Below are positions 1 through 13,485 of a stretch of DNA of 64,000 nt, in pieces (positions within the stretch are counted from its first letter, which is position 1; every line of letters begins with the position of its first letter). A program made the translations under genes and the position numbers. The stretch is from Syngnathus acus (taxonomy: Eukaryota; Chordata; Actinopteri; Syngnathiformes; Syngnathidae): assembly GCF_901709675.1 (NCBI RefSeq), contig NC_051098.1, positions 10,107,000 through 10,170,999 on the forward strand, given 5' to 3'. The notes beneath the pieces are model-generated. The model was not told where the DNA came from. It was given only the letters and a program-made list of their open reading frames with translations, and made no database searches.

Positions 1-1723
1 ACCTGATGAGCGTGTTGCTTCTGGAACCCTCTGGACTGTAATATAGAACATTCTCCAATGAGAGAGAAAAGGAAACACCCTGTGTGTCTGAGATGTACAA
101 GTGTGTCAGATTGTTCAAGTGGTTGACACACACAAACACTTGGTCCTCAGAAGCATCAGCGATGTAATACTCCTGTTAATGGGAGGAAAAAAATTATTTG
201 TTCATGGTCAGGAGGGGATAGGATATCATTTGTACTGCATCATTTCCTTTCATCCACACAAAAAGAGACTCACTGTGATTGGATGTCGGGTTCTAAATTG
301 GGCAGCTTTCATTGGTTGCCGGTTGTAGGAGACCCAGAGTTGAACAGATAACGGTTCAATGCCAATCAATTTCTGATGGAAAAAAAAAAGAATTCAGCAT
401 ATTGAAAAAAATAGTGATATTAGAATAAAGTTCATTTGAATAAATTTATTTCAGAAGTATGTGTATGTATCACTCTAGAAGCCCTGCGCATTAATACTTT
501 TACGGCTTTTGAGAAAATTTTCAGTTTTTAGGTGCGCCTTATAGTCCGGAAAATACGGTAGGTACTAAAGAAGTAGCTCTTCATAAAGGTTGGTAATCCC
601 TGCTGTAGTAATTGAGCTCGAATATAAAGGCTATATTATAAAAATGGCAATATAATATTCAAAAGGAAAAATTGCAACGATTCATACCTAAAACTATTGT
701 GCAAAGTTTGTGAAGAAAAAAAAAAAAAGAATACTTGTATTGTATTCTAAAGACATTATCCCATAAGGTGCCCAACTCAGCAGCTAATATTTACTGTCAC
801 ATTGGACAAATCCTTCACAGTAGAGCTCTCACCCCAATCAACTGCTAAAACATTACAGCTACAGGGTGCTTGAGCTCACACCAGATTGACAGCAAATCTG
901 TCCTGGGTAACAAGAGAGGAGATGAGATCCAAATCATTTTCACCATCTGTTCCACTATCTGTTTTTTCTTCCTGCTGCCTCACACTGTCTTCAAATACAC
1001 AAACACTGAAGGCCGACAATGTGTTCCACATTACCAACTGACAAATATTGATTTGTTCTGAAGCGGTTCTGTTACTTTCAGTTCACGATGTGTTAAGTGA
1101 AAACAACGCTGGGATGAAAACAAGCTTTGAGAATGCGTGCAGATGTAGAACAAGAACAGCAGGAAATACTGCGCATACTTTCATTTGCCTTGTTGCATGA
1201 TTTACTCGAAGTCATTCGTGTACAACATTAAAATGAGGAATTAGCTCCCTGGCTCCAGAGAAACATTATTTTCTCTACAAACCTAATTTTTCCCCACCAA
1301 AAATGAGAATCCAAATTAATTCCCTTTAATAATCAATCTGCTTTGTTTTGTTCTGTAATCTTCATCATGCATTCACTCACAACATGCAACTGTGTCGACA
1401 TTACAGTTTCTGCCCTACTTAGAAATTCAAAACTAATAACAACTAGCATTTTTTTTTTTTTTTGCAGGTGTGAGTCCAATGTTTGCTGGGATAGATTCCA
1501 ACTCTCCTTTGCTCTGCATGAGAGAAGCCAAGCAAAAAATAGGCTTCTCATTCCATGTTGTTTACTAATTAAGATTGTACTGTTGAATATTCTTTCCGGG
1601 CAAATGTGTGCCTGGAGGATGTTTTGCAGCCCATCTCTATAAACAACAATGGTTCAGGTCAGTGAATATGTGACAATACTTATGCCAAAACAGAAGACAG
1701 TGACTGAAATGGAGTTGTCTTAC
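1..1723. other. sorl1 intron 6 (window edge), no gene seen
   Basis: No open frame here resembles the next expected sorl1 segment on the minus strand. Bases 529-559 hold a short motif (gcgccttatagtccggaaaa) that I recall as recurrent in vertebrate interspersed repeats, probably an old transposon remnant. The rest is AT-rich unique-looking sequence. Confidence 0.5.
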
Positions 1724-4311
1724 CCTTGCGGTGGTGGCAAACATGTACTTTTCCCTGAGCTGGAAGCTGTCAACATGTTCCAAGATCACTTTGCGGTTCT
1801 GTTCACTCTGGAAGAAGTCAGTACTGCTGAGTATGATGGAGACACCCTGGGGCTCATGCCTCTGGACCAGCACTGTTGTGGGGGGGTCGTAGGGCTCAAC
1901 GCCCCTACAGAGGAGAATGGAGATATTGCACGTTGAAAGAGGATAACACATCACCAAGGCAAGTCAAGTTTTTGCTTTTGCCAAGTCACATCAGAAGCCA
2001 CCAAACATTGACTTGAGGCAACTTGAGTCCAATGAATAAAAACTGAAGTCCCCATCTCTGGTTAATTGTACATGTCTTCAAAAAATATATATAAGTTGAC
2101 CAGTGCCCTAGTGCATATTGTATTGACTTAAAAGATTTCACCATAATGGTGACACAAAATGGACTAACGACAAAAAAAAAATAGAACTGGTTTAAATCTT
2201 AAAAAACAAACCAGTTCAACTGCTTGACTGTGTCTTATATTAAGCTTCCCAAACACTGTGTTTTCCTTCTGAGACTCAAAAGCTTAACAGAGGGAGCACT
2301 GTCTCTGCAAGTGTGGCTTTTAGTCCAAGATTCATGCTCAACTTATGGACCCCGCCCGAACCAGAGTGCATGTCAGACTATTTGCTCACTCTCTATGTCC
2401 CCTGCTTTGAATGAATGAACTCTAAGGGTCTTGAAAGAAAGGTCTTGCCGAGGGACCGAAATGGATGCTATCGTTCAGCTCAACCAGGATTTGATCCCCA
2501 GTCCCTTTTGTCCGAGGTCAGGGACGCTACCCACTGTAAGCAGACAGAAGATATTCTTGCTCACTAACAAGGAGTACTTTTTTTTTTTTTTTTTTTTTTG
2601 GTAAATTGGACCACACTTTAATATCTTTGAAAACTGGTCAATTAAAGTACAATACATGGGAAAATACATCAAATTAGAAGCCCAGACATTACTGTACAGT
2701 TTTTTGCTGATTGTCTTTAACTGGCTAAAGTTTTACAATGGCAATCAGTGCAGTCAAGTTGCAATTTAATTTTGATTGTCTTATACTGGCAAAAATGTTC
2801 CATTTTGCAGTCAAGTTGCAATTTCAATTTAATTTTACAACCTTAGTTTATTGATCCACACTATTTTAAACCTGCATTAGGAAATGATCTGACAAAATAA
2901 ATTAAAATATTCAGCATTTCATTGAGTCCTTTGTTCAGTAAAGAGCATTTCATTACCAATACGACTTGAAGTTGAGGTATTATTGATTGCACACCCCACT
3001 TTGAGCTGAGCTGTTTTCATTTTTACTGCATTGAACTGAGATGCAACCACAACCATTATTTAAGGCACATTTAATCTTCTTTCATAATTTGATGGCCATT
3101 TCTTTACTAGATACTAGAAAATGTTTTATACTAAGTTAAGTTAGCGGAATGTGCTTTAGTAAATATATTGTCTTTACTCACTCATCCGCGAGCTCAGTTG
3201 AGCAATGATAGGGATGAATAAAAGCATGTGACCACCGAGTAAATATTATTCAGTTTTATAGAACACCAAGGCCACACAAGAGTTCATAAAAAGGACATTT
3301 TTAGAAAATGAACATGTTCTTTAATATCTAACAGATAAAACATTCATAAGAGGGACAAAAGTATAAACATGAAACTTTCAGCCCACTCAAATCATTAAGC
3401 CTTGCCTTCTCTTCGGGAAATATGATATGTTAACCATACAATGTAATTCAACTGAAACTATTATTTCTGTAAAATAATTCAAATCATGTTTCAGATCTTA
3501 TTTATGTGCTCAAACCTCAGTCATGTATGTGGTGAACAGACTATTGACTATTTTGGTCACATCTCTGATATCTAGCGACAATGCACACCGTTTCTTACAT
3601 TTAGTAAAACCATAAGCTTATGCAGCCAATATTTTCCAGTCAATTTATTTGGAAGCAAAACATACTACAGGGTATTTGTTCATTGTTTTGACTCATCTCA
3701 GTGCCCGACAGGCTGTCCTTGGCCTGTGCTCATACGATTGTTAACTTACCAAAAGTAGGTCTTCACATGCTCTTGGATCAACACCCAGGTCTCCCCAAAG
3801 TCATCTGACTTCCACAGCTACGAGAGAAGAGAGGATAGAGAAGAAGAGGGGGGGTGGTGCATTTAAAAAATGTAGGTCATGCTCATTCCTTCATTTTGTC
3901 TTTGCACATGTAAGCGGTGGGGAATTATTTAGTAGCTGCTATTTAGCTGCATGAACTCAAGAAGAAAGAAATTTGAGCTTCCATATAGCAAGCAATAATT
4001 TGTGCTTAGGGTTTCCATTATCTATGTTAGGCAAAACAGATTCATGATTACGACATAAAAAAAAAACTGTCAATGGAAACAGTCATTTAAAACCAAAATG
4101 TGTGTACAGCCATAAGTCAGTGGCTCATAAATATGTGAACATCTTATAAGAAACGAAACAACAATCATACAATTCTAAACATGTGTTATAGTTCATCGAA
4201 AATTGTATTGTCAGCATTCTTGTGGAGGGAAAATAAAATCAGCTTTATATGCATGGTCTGTTTTGAATACCCAGCGACAACAAATGCATATAGATGAATG
4301 TCGTATTTTAT

Positions 4312-4373
<62 letters not shown>

Positions 4374-7300
4374 ATTACATATTAGATATGTATATTAGAA
4401 TGTATACATTTCATTTTTGTAGGTAATAACTGTCGTAGTATTTTAAGGATCTGGACTGACATCTCATCAAATCTGTTTAAGGCCTTTCCAAACGGCACAC
4501 ACTGCCAATGAAGGAAATGAAGGCTCGCCATAAAACACTCCCATGTTTACGTACATGTTGCAAGGTACTGATGATACTGATGACTTCATTTTCAATGAGG
4601 CCAGTGAGAATGTGGAGAACCAAAGGCACTCTGACAAACAAACTTAAATCCTTTTATTCCTCTCACGGATTCCCTCTGCAACAATACTATTTCCATGTTG
4701 TTGAAGTGTTTCACACTAAATCCTGGAATGATTCAATCTTTTTTTCCCAATGCATTTTTTTGTACACAATTGTACACGCTGTGATTTTTCCTCACCCGAT
4801 GCGCAGATGTTAGGAGTCCATCAACTAATACAACAAAACTAAAATGAAATGCTCCTCTCTTTGGTTTGACTGATTTAAAAAGAACGGAACAAAGAAAATT
4901 ACAACCTTTCCAAGTTTAATATTAATTTGACTAAATGTACTATAGACAGAGGGTGTCTGCCATTCTTTACCTGCTTGTTTGGATGAGAGCTATCATACCC
5001 GAGCACCAGGTTGGGCATTGTGCTGTGGATCAACATGTCTGTTGGTTTGAATGGCAGCGAGAAACCTTGCACACTCTTGCAGAAGTCAAAGGTGTTCCAC
5101 AGGTAATTGTTGGTGGAGTCTACGAAGAGGTACTGAAACACAAGGAATCACACGGTTTCCCACTAAATCGACTGCATATAAAATCAGTTTGAACTTATTT
5201 TGATTCTTTGCAATGCACCATGTACAATAGTTAACATATTAAATTCATGCACATTAACCTACAATGTTTAAACAGGCTTAGTCAGTCATTCACTATTAAT
5301 GTCAAAAGGGAAATAAAAATAGGATCAAATAGCAAGCAAGATAATATTTTTACAGCTATAGCATATGCTCTTTATGGACGAAGACTTTCCACGTAGTTTT
5401 GGACTGTCTCAGTGAGGAATTTTAGTCTATACATGAAAAACATTTGTGAGGTCAGAGGTCACTGTACACTGCTGTTAAATGAGAGGTCCTAGCTCACTGT
5501 TATTTTTTAGCCAGAAGGTTTCTGATGGGATTGAGGTTAGACTTTTGTGTGAGTCAAAAACGAAAATCTCCCTCTGACCAATTTACAGACAGACAGCTCA
5601 AAATCTGAACGATAGCTTGGACTTGTAATCTCGAACATTTTTACTGCAGGGTGTGTCAGTAGGACAGAAACATTCTATCAATGAAATACTGACCTGATTG
5701 TGTTCACCAGGGCATGCGCTCATACAAGAAATAAGAATCTACTTACCCTCTTGTTATCTGCAGGACTGTGGTAAAACTGAGAGATGATCTGTGTGCTGCC
5801 ATTCTTGACCTTGGTGTCAGACAACTGGAATTTTGCAGAGACGAGTGTGAAGGTGGACCCGTAGTCATAGGACACATAGACCTGGATTCAGAGCAGAAAC
5901 AGATAATTCGTAGCTGAATATTTTCTGAAAACTTACATGCATTAAAAAAAACTTTTCCAAACTTTTTATGCCATGCACCCCGCTTAAATCATCCTGACAA
6001 AGGTGGCACCCTCAATAATGAACTAAACTGAACTGACACTAGAGCACAGAAAAATAAGACTTATAGTAATATCCCACTGTTTAGCCACTTGTGGCTGTCA
6101 ATTGTGTTAGCGGTCACCTTGAGACTCACTCTAAAACTTAGTTAGAAGCCTAAGGGTAATTTTTTACTTGGACCTGAATTTTAACAGCCACATTAAATCA
6201 GTAACATCAGCAGCCTTATATTGTCTACAAAAATTCAAATTCAAAAGATTTTAAGAGACTCATTCAAGCATAGGTCTCCAAAAAGGTGGACTAGTGTAAA
6301 GGCCATATCATTGGGATTTCTGTTTGAGCCTAGCTGGGAGCAGGAAATAAGATCATATTAACCTTGGAAGTAACCAGTATGTAAATAAGCATCTCACCAA
6401 TGACTAATTAAAATCAAGACTGGAACAGGACTTAAACCGTAACTTGGCAGTTTCGAGCGCCAAAATATCCGCTTGATTACAGCTTTAAGATGCCTTCCCA
6501 AATTTCAATCGATTTCTCAGTAGGTGAAGTGAACAGCAAGCAAATTGTTAACTCAGGGATGACGTGAGAAAGCATGCAAGCTCTTCAATTATTGTACGGT
6601 GTCATGTCTTATTCGTTTGGGTGTGACTGGTGAATGCTGCAGATTGTGTATTTAAGTCTCGCTCGACAATCATATCAGATGAAACATGACAAACCGGTTT
6701 GAAAAAAAAAAAAAAGTTTAACACGCTCTGATGAATCAATTGACAAAACAGGGAGGTTAATCATGGAAAAGAGTTATACCAGAAAGTATACTAAATCTAT
6801 AGTCAAATCTCGATTGTTCAAGTTTGACACATTTCACTCATGTAGTATGTGTTGAACTTACCGAGCTGGTTCTGGGTCCAACAGCTCCAACGCTGTCTCG
6901 AGCCAAAGCCACAATGACATTGCTCTTTTCTCCAGCCCAGTGGACAACCATTTGGTTATGGGAGTCATTCAAGCTGGCCTGCAGAACAAATAGTGGTGAA
7001 AACAAGATGAGTATCAGTGAATTTGAGTCCAAATGTGATACTTTTAAAAGACACCCTAACATTTGGATTGATTGCATGATGAATGTATGAGCTAAAATAT
7101 TTATGGCTATGCAAAAATAATTAGAGTCAAATATTTGTATCGTTTTTGGATTCTATTTTTTTGTTTCTGCCTGTATTGTGTGAAATAAAATACTTAAATA
7201 GGCCAAAGTAACAACTGACACACGTAAAGACACTTGCCACAAAAGTTCAGGAATGTGTGTTAGGCAGATTATTCTTCAGTTGCAACAATACTTCTTGCCA

Positions 7301-10300
7301 ATAAAATATATACTGTTGGACTAACAATAGGCTCCTTGGGGTTGACCCTAGAGGGCAGCCATTTTACGTTGCCACTGTAAGAAAAGAAGATATTCTGCAT
7401 TCATATAACCTTCAAGATGACAATTCGTTTTTCCATTGAGATACTGCCTCACATTTGGGTAGCCAAAGTTCAAACCAAGGGAGACTTCAGCAGTGAAAAT
7501 GGGGCACCTTTTACATGTTCCTTATATTTTGTAATTGACACGTTTTCTCAATAATAACCCTAACCCTAACCCTAACCCTAACCCTAACAGTATAAATCTT
7601 ATTGGACTGAAGCATTTTTACAAGAGACCTTTTTTTGTTTAATGTTCATTTGCCTTTTCCCAACTCAGGCTCTCATGCCTGTAAATAAAACCTGGTTACC
7701 ATTTTGACTTTATTTTATTTAGCGCTCACCAAATACAATGAATGGCAGGTCATGGCATGTCGTAAATATGAATGACTTAAACTCCGACAGTGCAGTGTTG
7801 TGCGTTTGCAAAAGATTAACACTTAACACGAGAATATCAGCACGAACACAGTTAAACAAACTAAACACAATCCTGTTAGCCCAATTTGTTCGAGTAAGAC
7901 AGCAGCTTATCATCAAAAGCGGATGAATTGCCTCCCTGTTTAAATATAAGCTCATGTATAGTACTTGTTTCATTGCAATTTAATTCTAAGCTGACCAAAG
8001 CTGAAACTTAAATGTTATCCATAAATATTTTAAAATTTAAATATTCTATTCACACACACACACAAGTTAACTTTGGGATTTTTTTTTTCTTTTGCACATC
8101 TAGAAGTCTAAATTCCATCTGCTATGCTTTCCATAGTTCTATAAGAAGTTAGCATCACATTAGTACTGTGAGGCTCTGCGTCTGGTACTACAGGACATGG
8201 GAATACAACAGGCATTTAGTCTGCACTCCCCTACCAACCTCCCTTCTCTTCAGCTCAAAGCTCTCCATTATTCAACAAGAGTGAAAGGAAGGGGGGTGCA
8301 ACGTGGCCAAGAGCCCAATGGCAGCACAGTCAGCTTCAAGCAATGACATCATCTCTGTCGGACTGGCAGGCAACACATCCTTTGCTCTGCTTTCTGTCGT
8401 TAGGTGCAAATATCAGGATTCCCCCTCCCTTTTTCGACAAATACTCATTATTTTGATGAAAATTGGATCTCTCATCGACTTTGCAAAAACAAAAACTGTT
8501 TAGCAATTCTTTGGACTAAGAAAAACAGAGAAAAAAACAAAGCCCCAATCTTGTTTTGAATATTATTTACTTTTTCTATAAGTGAGGGTGATGAATGTAA
8601 TAAAAATCTAGAACTGGATTTTTGTTGGGGGGAAAAAAAAATCTGATATTTTATTTACATACCAACCACCAAGCACAATAAGTGCATATGATTGTGTGCA
8701 AATCCTTTCTTTTCCAAAACTTTAACCTTTCGTTCTCATAAAGGTTCATCTTCGTCTCGTCAATGCATTAAAATTCCTCCCTAGCTTTCTTATTCATCTG
8801 GTTAATGAGTGGGTTTCACTGCCTCTAATATATGCTTAGCAACTGTCATCCCCCTCACAGTCAAGAGGTCGTTGGCTTCAAATGTTGCCTCTTCCTGACA
8901 CATTTGATATGTCATATGCTGCAACTGTTAAAATTTATAAATGTGACAATATGTTTATATGAAAAAAAATCATTATTTTTGCAGTAGACAAAATGCCACA
9001 GTTATCAAAGCATTTAAAAAAAGAATTAGGATTGGACATTACAGTGGAGCCCTGTATGTTCGTCACATGGCATTCGCAAACTATTTGCCGATTGTAATGT
9101 GGCCAAATATATTAATACACACACACACATATATATATATATATGGGACTGTTGACAATATTTCAGTATTTATGGAATTTAAGAATGCTTTAATTTAGGG
9201 ATGCTTTAATTGAGACAGCTAATGCTCATACGTTTATCCTCACTCAAGACAAACAAACATTCACACCCACATTCACATCTGCACTGGACTTCTCGCTATA
9301 CAAAAAGATATTAGGTTGGGACACTTTTATTCACATTACAAAGTAAAGTCAGTTGATACCATTTGGATGTGCTCTCTAGTTCTTCATAAGGCAATTTCAA
9401 GGTATCGGACCAAAAATTTGCATATACTCAAAATCAAGTGACATGAACTCAGACTCAAAAAATGTGGTTGAGACAGGCGATTATAATCACTTTTGGCAGA
9501 CGGTTAATTATTTGCGGAAATTCCCTAATTGTCTGTCTGACGTGATCCATAAACGCAATGAACGTATTGAACAAATAAAACGGCAATATATTCGATATGA
9601 AATGTATATATATTGCACAATATATAACATTGAATAAAAATGGTATGATACTGCTTAAATTACAAAGCCCACCAATTTAGCCAATCTTGTCTTAATTTTT
9701 CAAATGAGCAATTTTATACATGAGCATCTTTCAGAGCAATGAAATGTGATGCTAACCAAACTCCCCCCAGAGCCTCATTGACTGATGATGGATAACCAGA
9801 GTAGTTTCCCTCTGCTGTATGCTCAGTCTAATTGATCCTATATTTATTATTTGAATCAGCGGCGACAATCTGTGAATCGGAGAAGATATAATAACTTTAA
9901 CCTTTGTGCAGATAAACTGGGTGTTGAAAAATGTGTAGTGAATTGGTCAACACGATTATTGGGGTAGGCTTTATAGGTCCATTATTGCTTTGATTGCATA
10001 TTTTTAGAGGTGTAACGATTAGTTAATTCATCAATAATCGATCATGATTTTTGCTAACACCAGATGGTAATGAATTCAGAGTGTAAGTCAAAAGACTCGT
10101 TTGTATTTCTGTCAACGTTCATCACTGACACATCACTTGAAGTTAACAGTTTTCAGTCGTTTTTTTTTTTTTAAACCCTGCAAGGCAAAAAAATGATGAA
10201 ATATGTTAAATACTTGGCTTTTGTTAGCTGTCTGTCTACAAACACCCTCGCTCCCCCCCTCAACCTCTGCTTTGCGTCTCAATGAAGATTTAGATCACAG

Positions 10301-12310
10301 CTTTTGAGATGAGGAAAATAATGTTTTGTCAAATTGAAATTACATTATAAATGCCATTAATTGTTCAGCGCTAACAATTCCACCAACAGCCCGCTAAATT
10401 TCAATGGAGCCAACACAATGAAGAGACACAGGACGCCCAAATATTTGGAACATACCAATCAGTGGAGAGTTGCTTTCCATATCAAATTAATAAGAACAGA
10501 AAAACAATTAGAGCAAAGCTTACTTTTCTTTTGAATATTTTGTATAAACAATTTAGAAAAATGGCCTCGTGCAATTTCAACCCAAATTATCTTGCAAACC
10601 CAATAAAAGGCTATAAAACACTGTAAACATGTTTTATAATCATTCCTACATGCAAACAATAACAGAAACTGCATTGTGCATTCATCATTGAGTCAACATG
10701 TTCCTAGACTTGTTCTGTCACTGTTGACAACTTCCTTACCAGAAACTCAAGCAGTTGGCATTCATTGATACCATTCTTATCACAAGTGTACCTATAAAAA
10801 AACCAAGACAAAATACCAGGAAGCTTTGCAGTGTTTCTAAACTAACAATGCATGCAGAGATATAAGGACTATTCTAATAAATGGCAAGTCACAAACTAGA
10901 GAACTAATGCTTCCCTAAATTACTGTGACACTTCTCAAAACTGGCTTGGTCATTGTTAGACAACTGGTGAAATCTATTTAAAGGAACAACACTACTTTAA
11001 AATACAACTACCTGCTCTATAATGAAACTAGAGCCCGAAGCAGGTGCATGAAAAAACATGTTCAACCAGACAGAGATAAATGTGTTGGCATGTGCAGTTG
11101 ACTTCATCATTCATATGTGATGAGATCAAAAATGAGAATATTTGTTCAAAACAAATGTAAAATTAAAAAATGAATCACTACAATCATCATTGTTTTCGAT
11201 GTGATGTATGTATTGCAGCAACAAATACAACCCATCAAGGAAGGAAGGAAGGAAGGAAGGAAGGAACGGAGGAAGGAAGGAACGGAGGAAGGAACGGAGG
11301 AAGGAAGGAAGGAAGGAAGGAAGGAAGGAAGGAAGGAAGGAAGGAAGGAAGGAAGGAAGGAAGGAAGGAAGGAATATTTACATATATAAACAATACATTC
11401 ATTTCACTGTTTGTCATTACGGCATGCTTTTTGTTTTTAGTTTGAGTTTGTCAAGGCGAGTGACAGTCAACCTTTAGTCATTTTCACTCAAGATATCTCA
11501 TTGTGTATTCCTTGTTGATGAGAACTCCTTATCTCCAAGCACCGGTATTACTTTCACAAAGAGAGGCTGTCAAATAAGCATGAATATCATTCCAAATCAT
11601 ATGTGTGATGGCAACTGATTATGAATGGCTTCTGCCAGAAAATGCCCTTATTGTTGCAAATCAGATTTTTGGAGCTAGCTTGCTATCAAGACAATACGTG
11701 ACGAGGTAAACGCAGGTTAAGAGTTGCACACGGGGACATTAGAAAAACAGCAGGATCGCGGTGTCTTCGGCTGTGATCGCAACTGGGTCGTTTTACGCCC
11801 TTGTCAACTCAGCCTGCATTTAAACCTACTTCTGAATTCGGTGCATATACAATCACACCATTTGCTTAACGATGTGACTTAGATGGGCTTGAATGTTTTC
11901 TTTAAAGTGTGACAAGTCAGGACCATTGAAGGTTGCGCTGGTCGTGAAAGGTGTTACTCGAAAAGCACCACTGGGATGCAGCTCAATACCTGGCCGTACA
12001 CCTTCGGCATGGTTGATTCACTAGCGCTCCGGCGGTTTCGCTTTGGCGGAAGGGCGCCGTAGTCCGAGCCGCCTTCAGCAGCACCAAGAGCGGCCAGTCG
12101 TAGAGCTGAAGTCGCGTTGCCCCCTCCATCTGCGTCTGCTAAATCCTTATTTGCATCTACTGTAAAATATCCTCTGTGTTGGGGTGGTATGAAGCGCTCG
12201 TCATTGTGAAGATGGAGTGTTGACGAATGTATTCCTACAAGCCATAAGATGATGATGTAAAGCGAACGCCGAAGAGGACACAGCATCCTGTCTGCTTGTG
12301 GTAACGCCAT
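1724..12310 (-). CDS. sorl1: Sortilin-related receptor (SORL1/LR11), 5' part
   Basis: N-terminal part of a type I sorting receptor that moves cargo such as APP between Golgi and endosomes. Six coding exons are visible: 11990-12310, 6862-6978, 5747-5881, 4971-5132, 3750-3817 and 1724-1904. All have AG/GT borders and phases join cleanly to 328 residues. Exon 1 carries a hydrophobic signal segment (about residues 14-30) and a propeptide ending in a basic furin-like site (KRNRR), followed by KVYGQ. Exons 2-6 encode the first part of the VPS10 beta-propeller, with near-identical family blocks such as [30 protein letters not shown] and [15 protein letters not shown]. The rest of VPS10, the LDLR-A and FN3 repeats and the membrane anchor lie beyond the left edge. 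Bases 1-1723 would be intron 6; I found no further exon there. Start chosen at the Met before the signal peptide. Confidence 0.95.
2400..2545 (-). repeat. Probable tRNA-derived SINE fragment in sorl1 intron
   Basis: Read on the minus strand, a Pol III A-box-like stretch (TGGGTAGCGTCCCTGAC) is followed by a B-box-like GGGGATCAAATCC. A downstream CCCTCGGCAAGACC resembles the conserved body of teleost V-type SINEs. The copy is diverged. Family assignment is from memory and uncertain. Confidence 0.45.
4315..4366. repeat. (TA)n microsatellite, sorl1 intron
   Basis: About 26 uninterrupted TA units in the intron between sorl1 coding exons 4 and 5. Flanks are also AT-rich. Confidence 0.95.
7555..7588. 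repeat. Interstitial telomeric repeat (TAACCC)n
   Basis: 34 bp of perfect TAACCC units (about 5.7 copies), the vertebrate telomere motif, inside sorl1 intron 1. Such short interstitial tracts are usually explained by telomerase-mediated repair of a double-strand break. Confidence 0.95.
10740..10791 (-). other. Candidate cryptic exon in sorl1 intron 1
   Basis: A 52-base segment bounded on the minus strand by a good acceptor (ttttatag) and a strong donor (GTAAGG). Intron 1 of sorl1 is phase 0. Inclusion would read Val-His-Leu-stop and also shift the frame, so if used it would act as a poison exon. No protein family is recognised. This is inference from splice signals alone. Confidence 0.25.
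11237..11374. repeat. (GGAA)n microsatellite with GGAACGGA interruptions
   Basis: 138 bp of GGAA units in sorl1 intron 1. The left half contains three interruptions of GGAACGGAGG type; the right half is pure. Open frames across it on both strands are repeat artefacts. Confidence 0.95.
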
Positions 12311-13485
12311 GTTTGTGTATGTTTGGTTTTCAGGTTAGGTAAGCGCAAAGAGCTCCTTCTACAGGCTGCGATGGGCCTGGTGTTGCATTCATTTGCTGTG
12401 GGAATTTTGAAACATCCAGCTTCTCAAGCTAGAGGCGCTCGCCTTATCGATATATCGTTTTGCTTTCATTTTTGCTCCTAATAATGAATAATATGAATAT
12501 GCCACATGATCAGTGGTCAAACCTCTCTCGTTTTTTGTGCATCACCCTATAACACTTGTATGGAGAATCCATCTTTCTTAATACTCTCAAAATGTTATCA
12601 AAAGGTATCTAGTTTATCGGATTTTCCGTATTTATCTGTTTTCAGATCATCAAGTATTACTGAATGAACTTCATTGGCGCCTTGCAGAGTTTTCTGCCCT
12701 TGATTTAATTCATACCTTTAAGCATAAGATAACTGATGGTGTGAGTGCTATATTTATTTTATTATAAGAAATTTTGTCAAAATGGCTTTTGGGTGTGTCA
12801 GTCCGCAGCTATATACTTGTACTAGCACTTGTAAATTAAATTTCAACATCAAATGGAAGAAATTAAACGTTGACAATAAATTAAATACATTTATGATGGT
12901 ACATTATGGGTGTTGTGTGAATCATGTACTGTAAACCAACGGATTCCATTTCTCAGAAAATATATCTAGGTGCGAATGTAACATTTTCGAGGTGCTTTGA
13001 AGGCCACGTAGGTGAGTGGATGCCTCAATTTAAGTAAAATATAACATTCGTGTGAGTGTGTGTGCAAAGAATGGAGAACGACATAGAAACTAGTAAGCTA
13101 ACTAAGCGAGAATATTCAAGTCTCTCAGGAACTACTAATAAATTCTCGACCAAAAAATCTGCACCTCTTTTGTAAGTACGAAAAATAATTTTAAGGGTAC
13201 TAAAGTTGGAAGCCTGTTAGCTTGGCATTTATCCATAGGCACAACATCTTTATGTGTAATAAATGTGTAGGTTAATTGACACATTCGACAGTAGGCTGTG
13301 TATATGACTATTAATAATTTACTGGATGTCTTGCGTTGCCATATTAACCATGTAAATTCCATGGAGTTGAAGTCCTTCAAAGTTAACTAACTATTCAAGG
13401 TAGTGGAATGAGGTTTAGCTTTCGGTCTAACGTGTGAAGTTGTGCTAATGTCACATTATAACATGTATTATTAACTTACAGTAAA
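12311..13485. promoter_or_regulatory. Divergent intergenic region sorl1/tex12
   Basis: Head-to-head interval of 1.2 kb between the sorl1 start codon (minus) and the tex12 start codon (plus). It must contain at least the sorl1 5' UTR and promoter, and either a tex12 promoter or an upstream non-coding exon. An acceptor-like ttaacttacag at 13471-13481 sits just before the tex12 ATG. No convincing coding sequence or TATA box was seen. Confidence 0.5.

Noticed and set aside
11170-11477. Open frames rich in GRKE or LPSF
   Set aside because: They are translations of the GGAA microsatellite.
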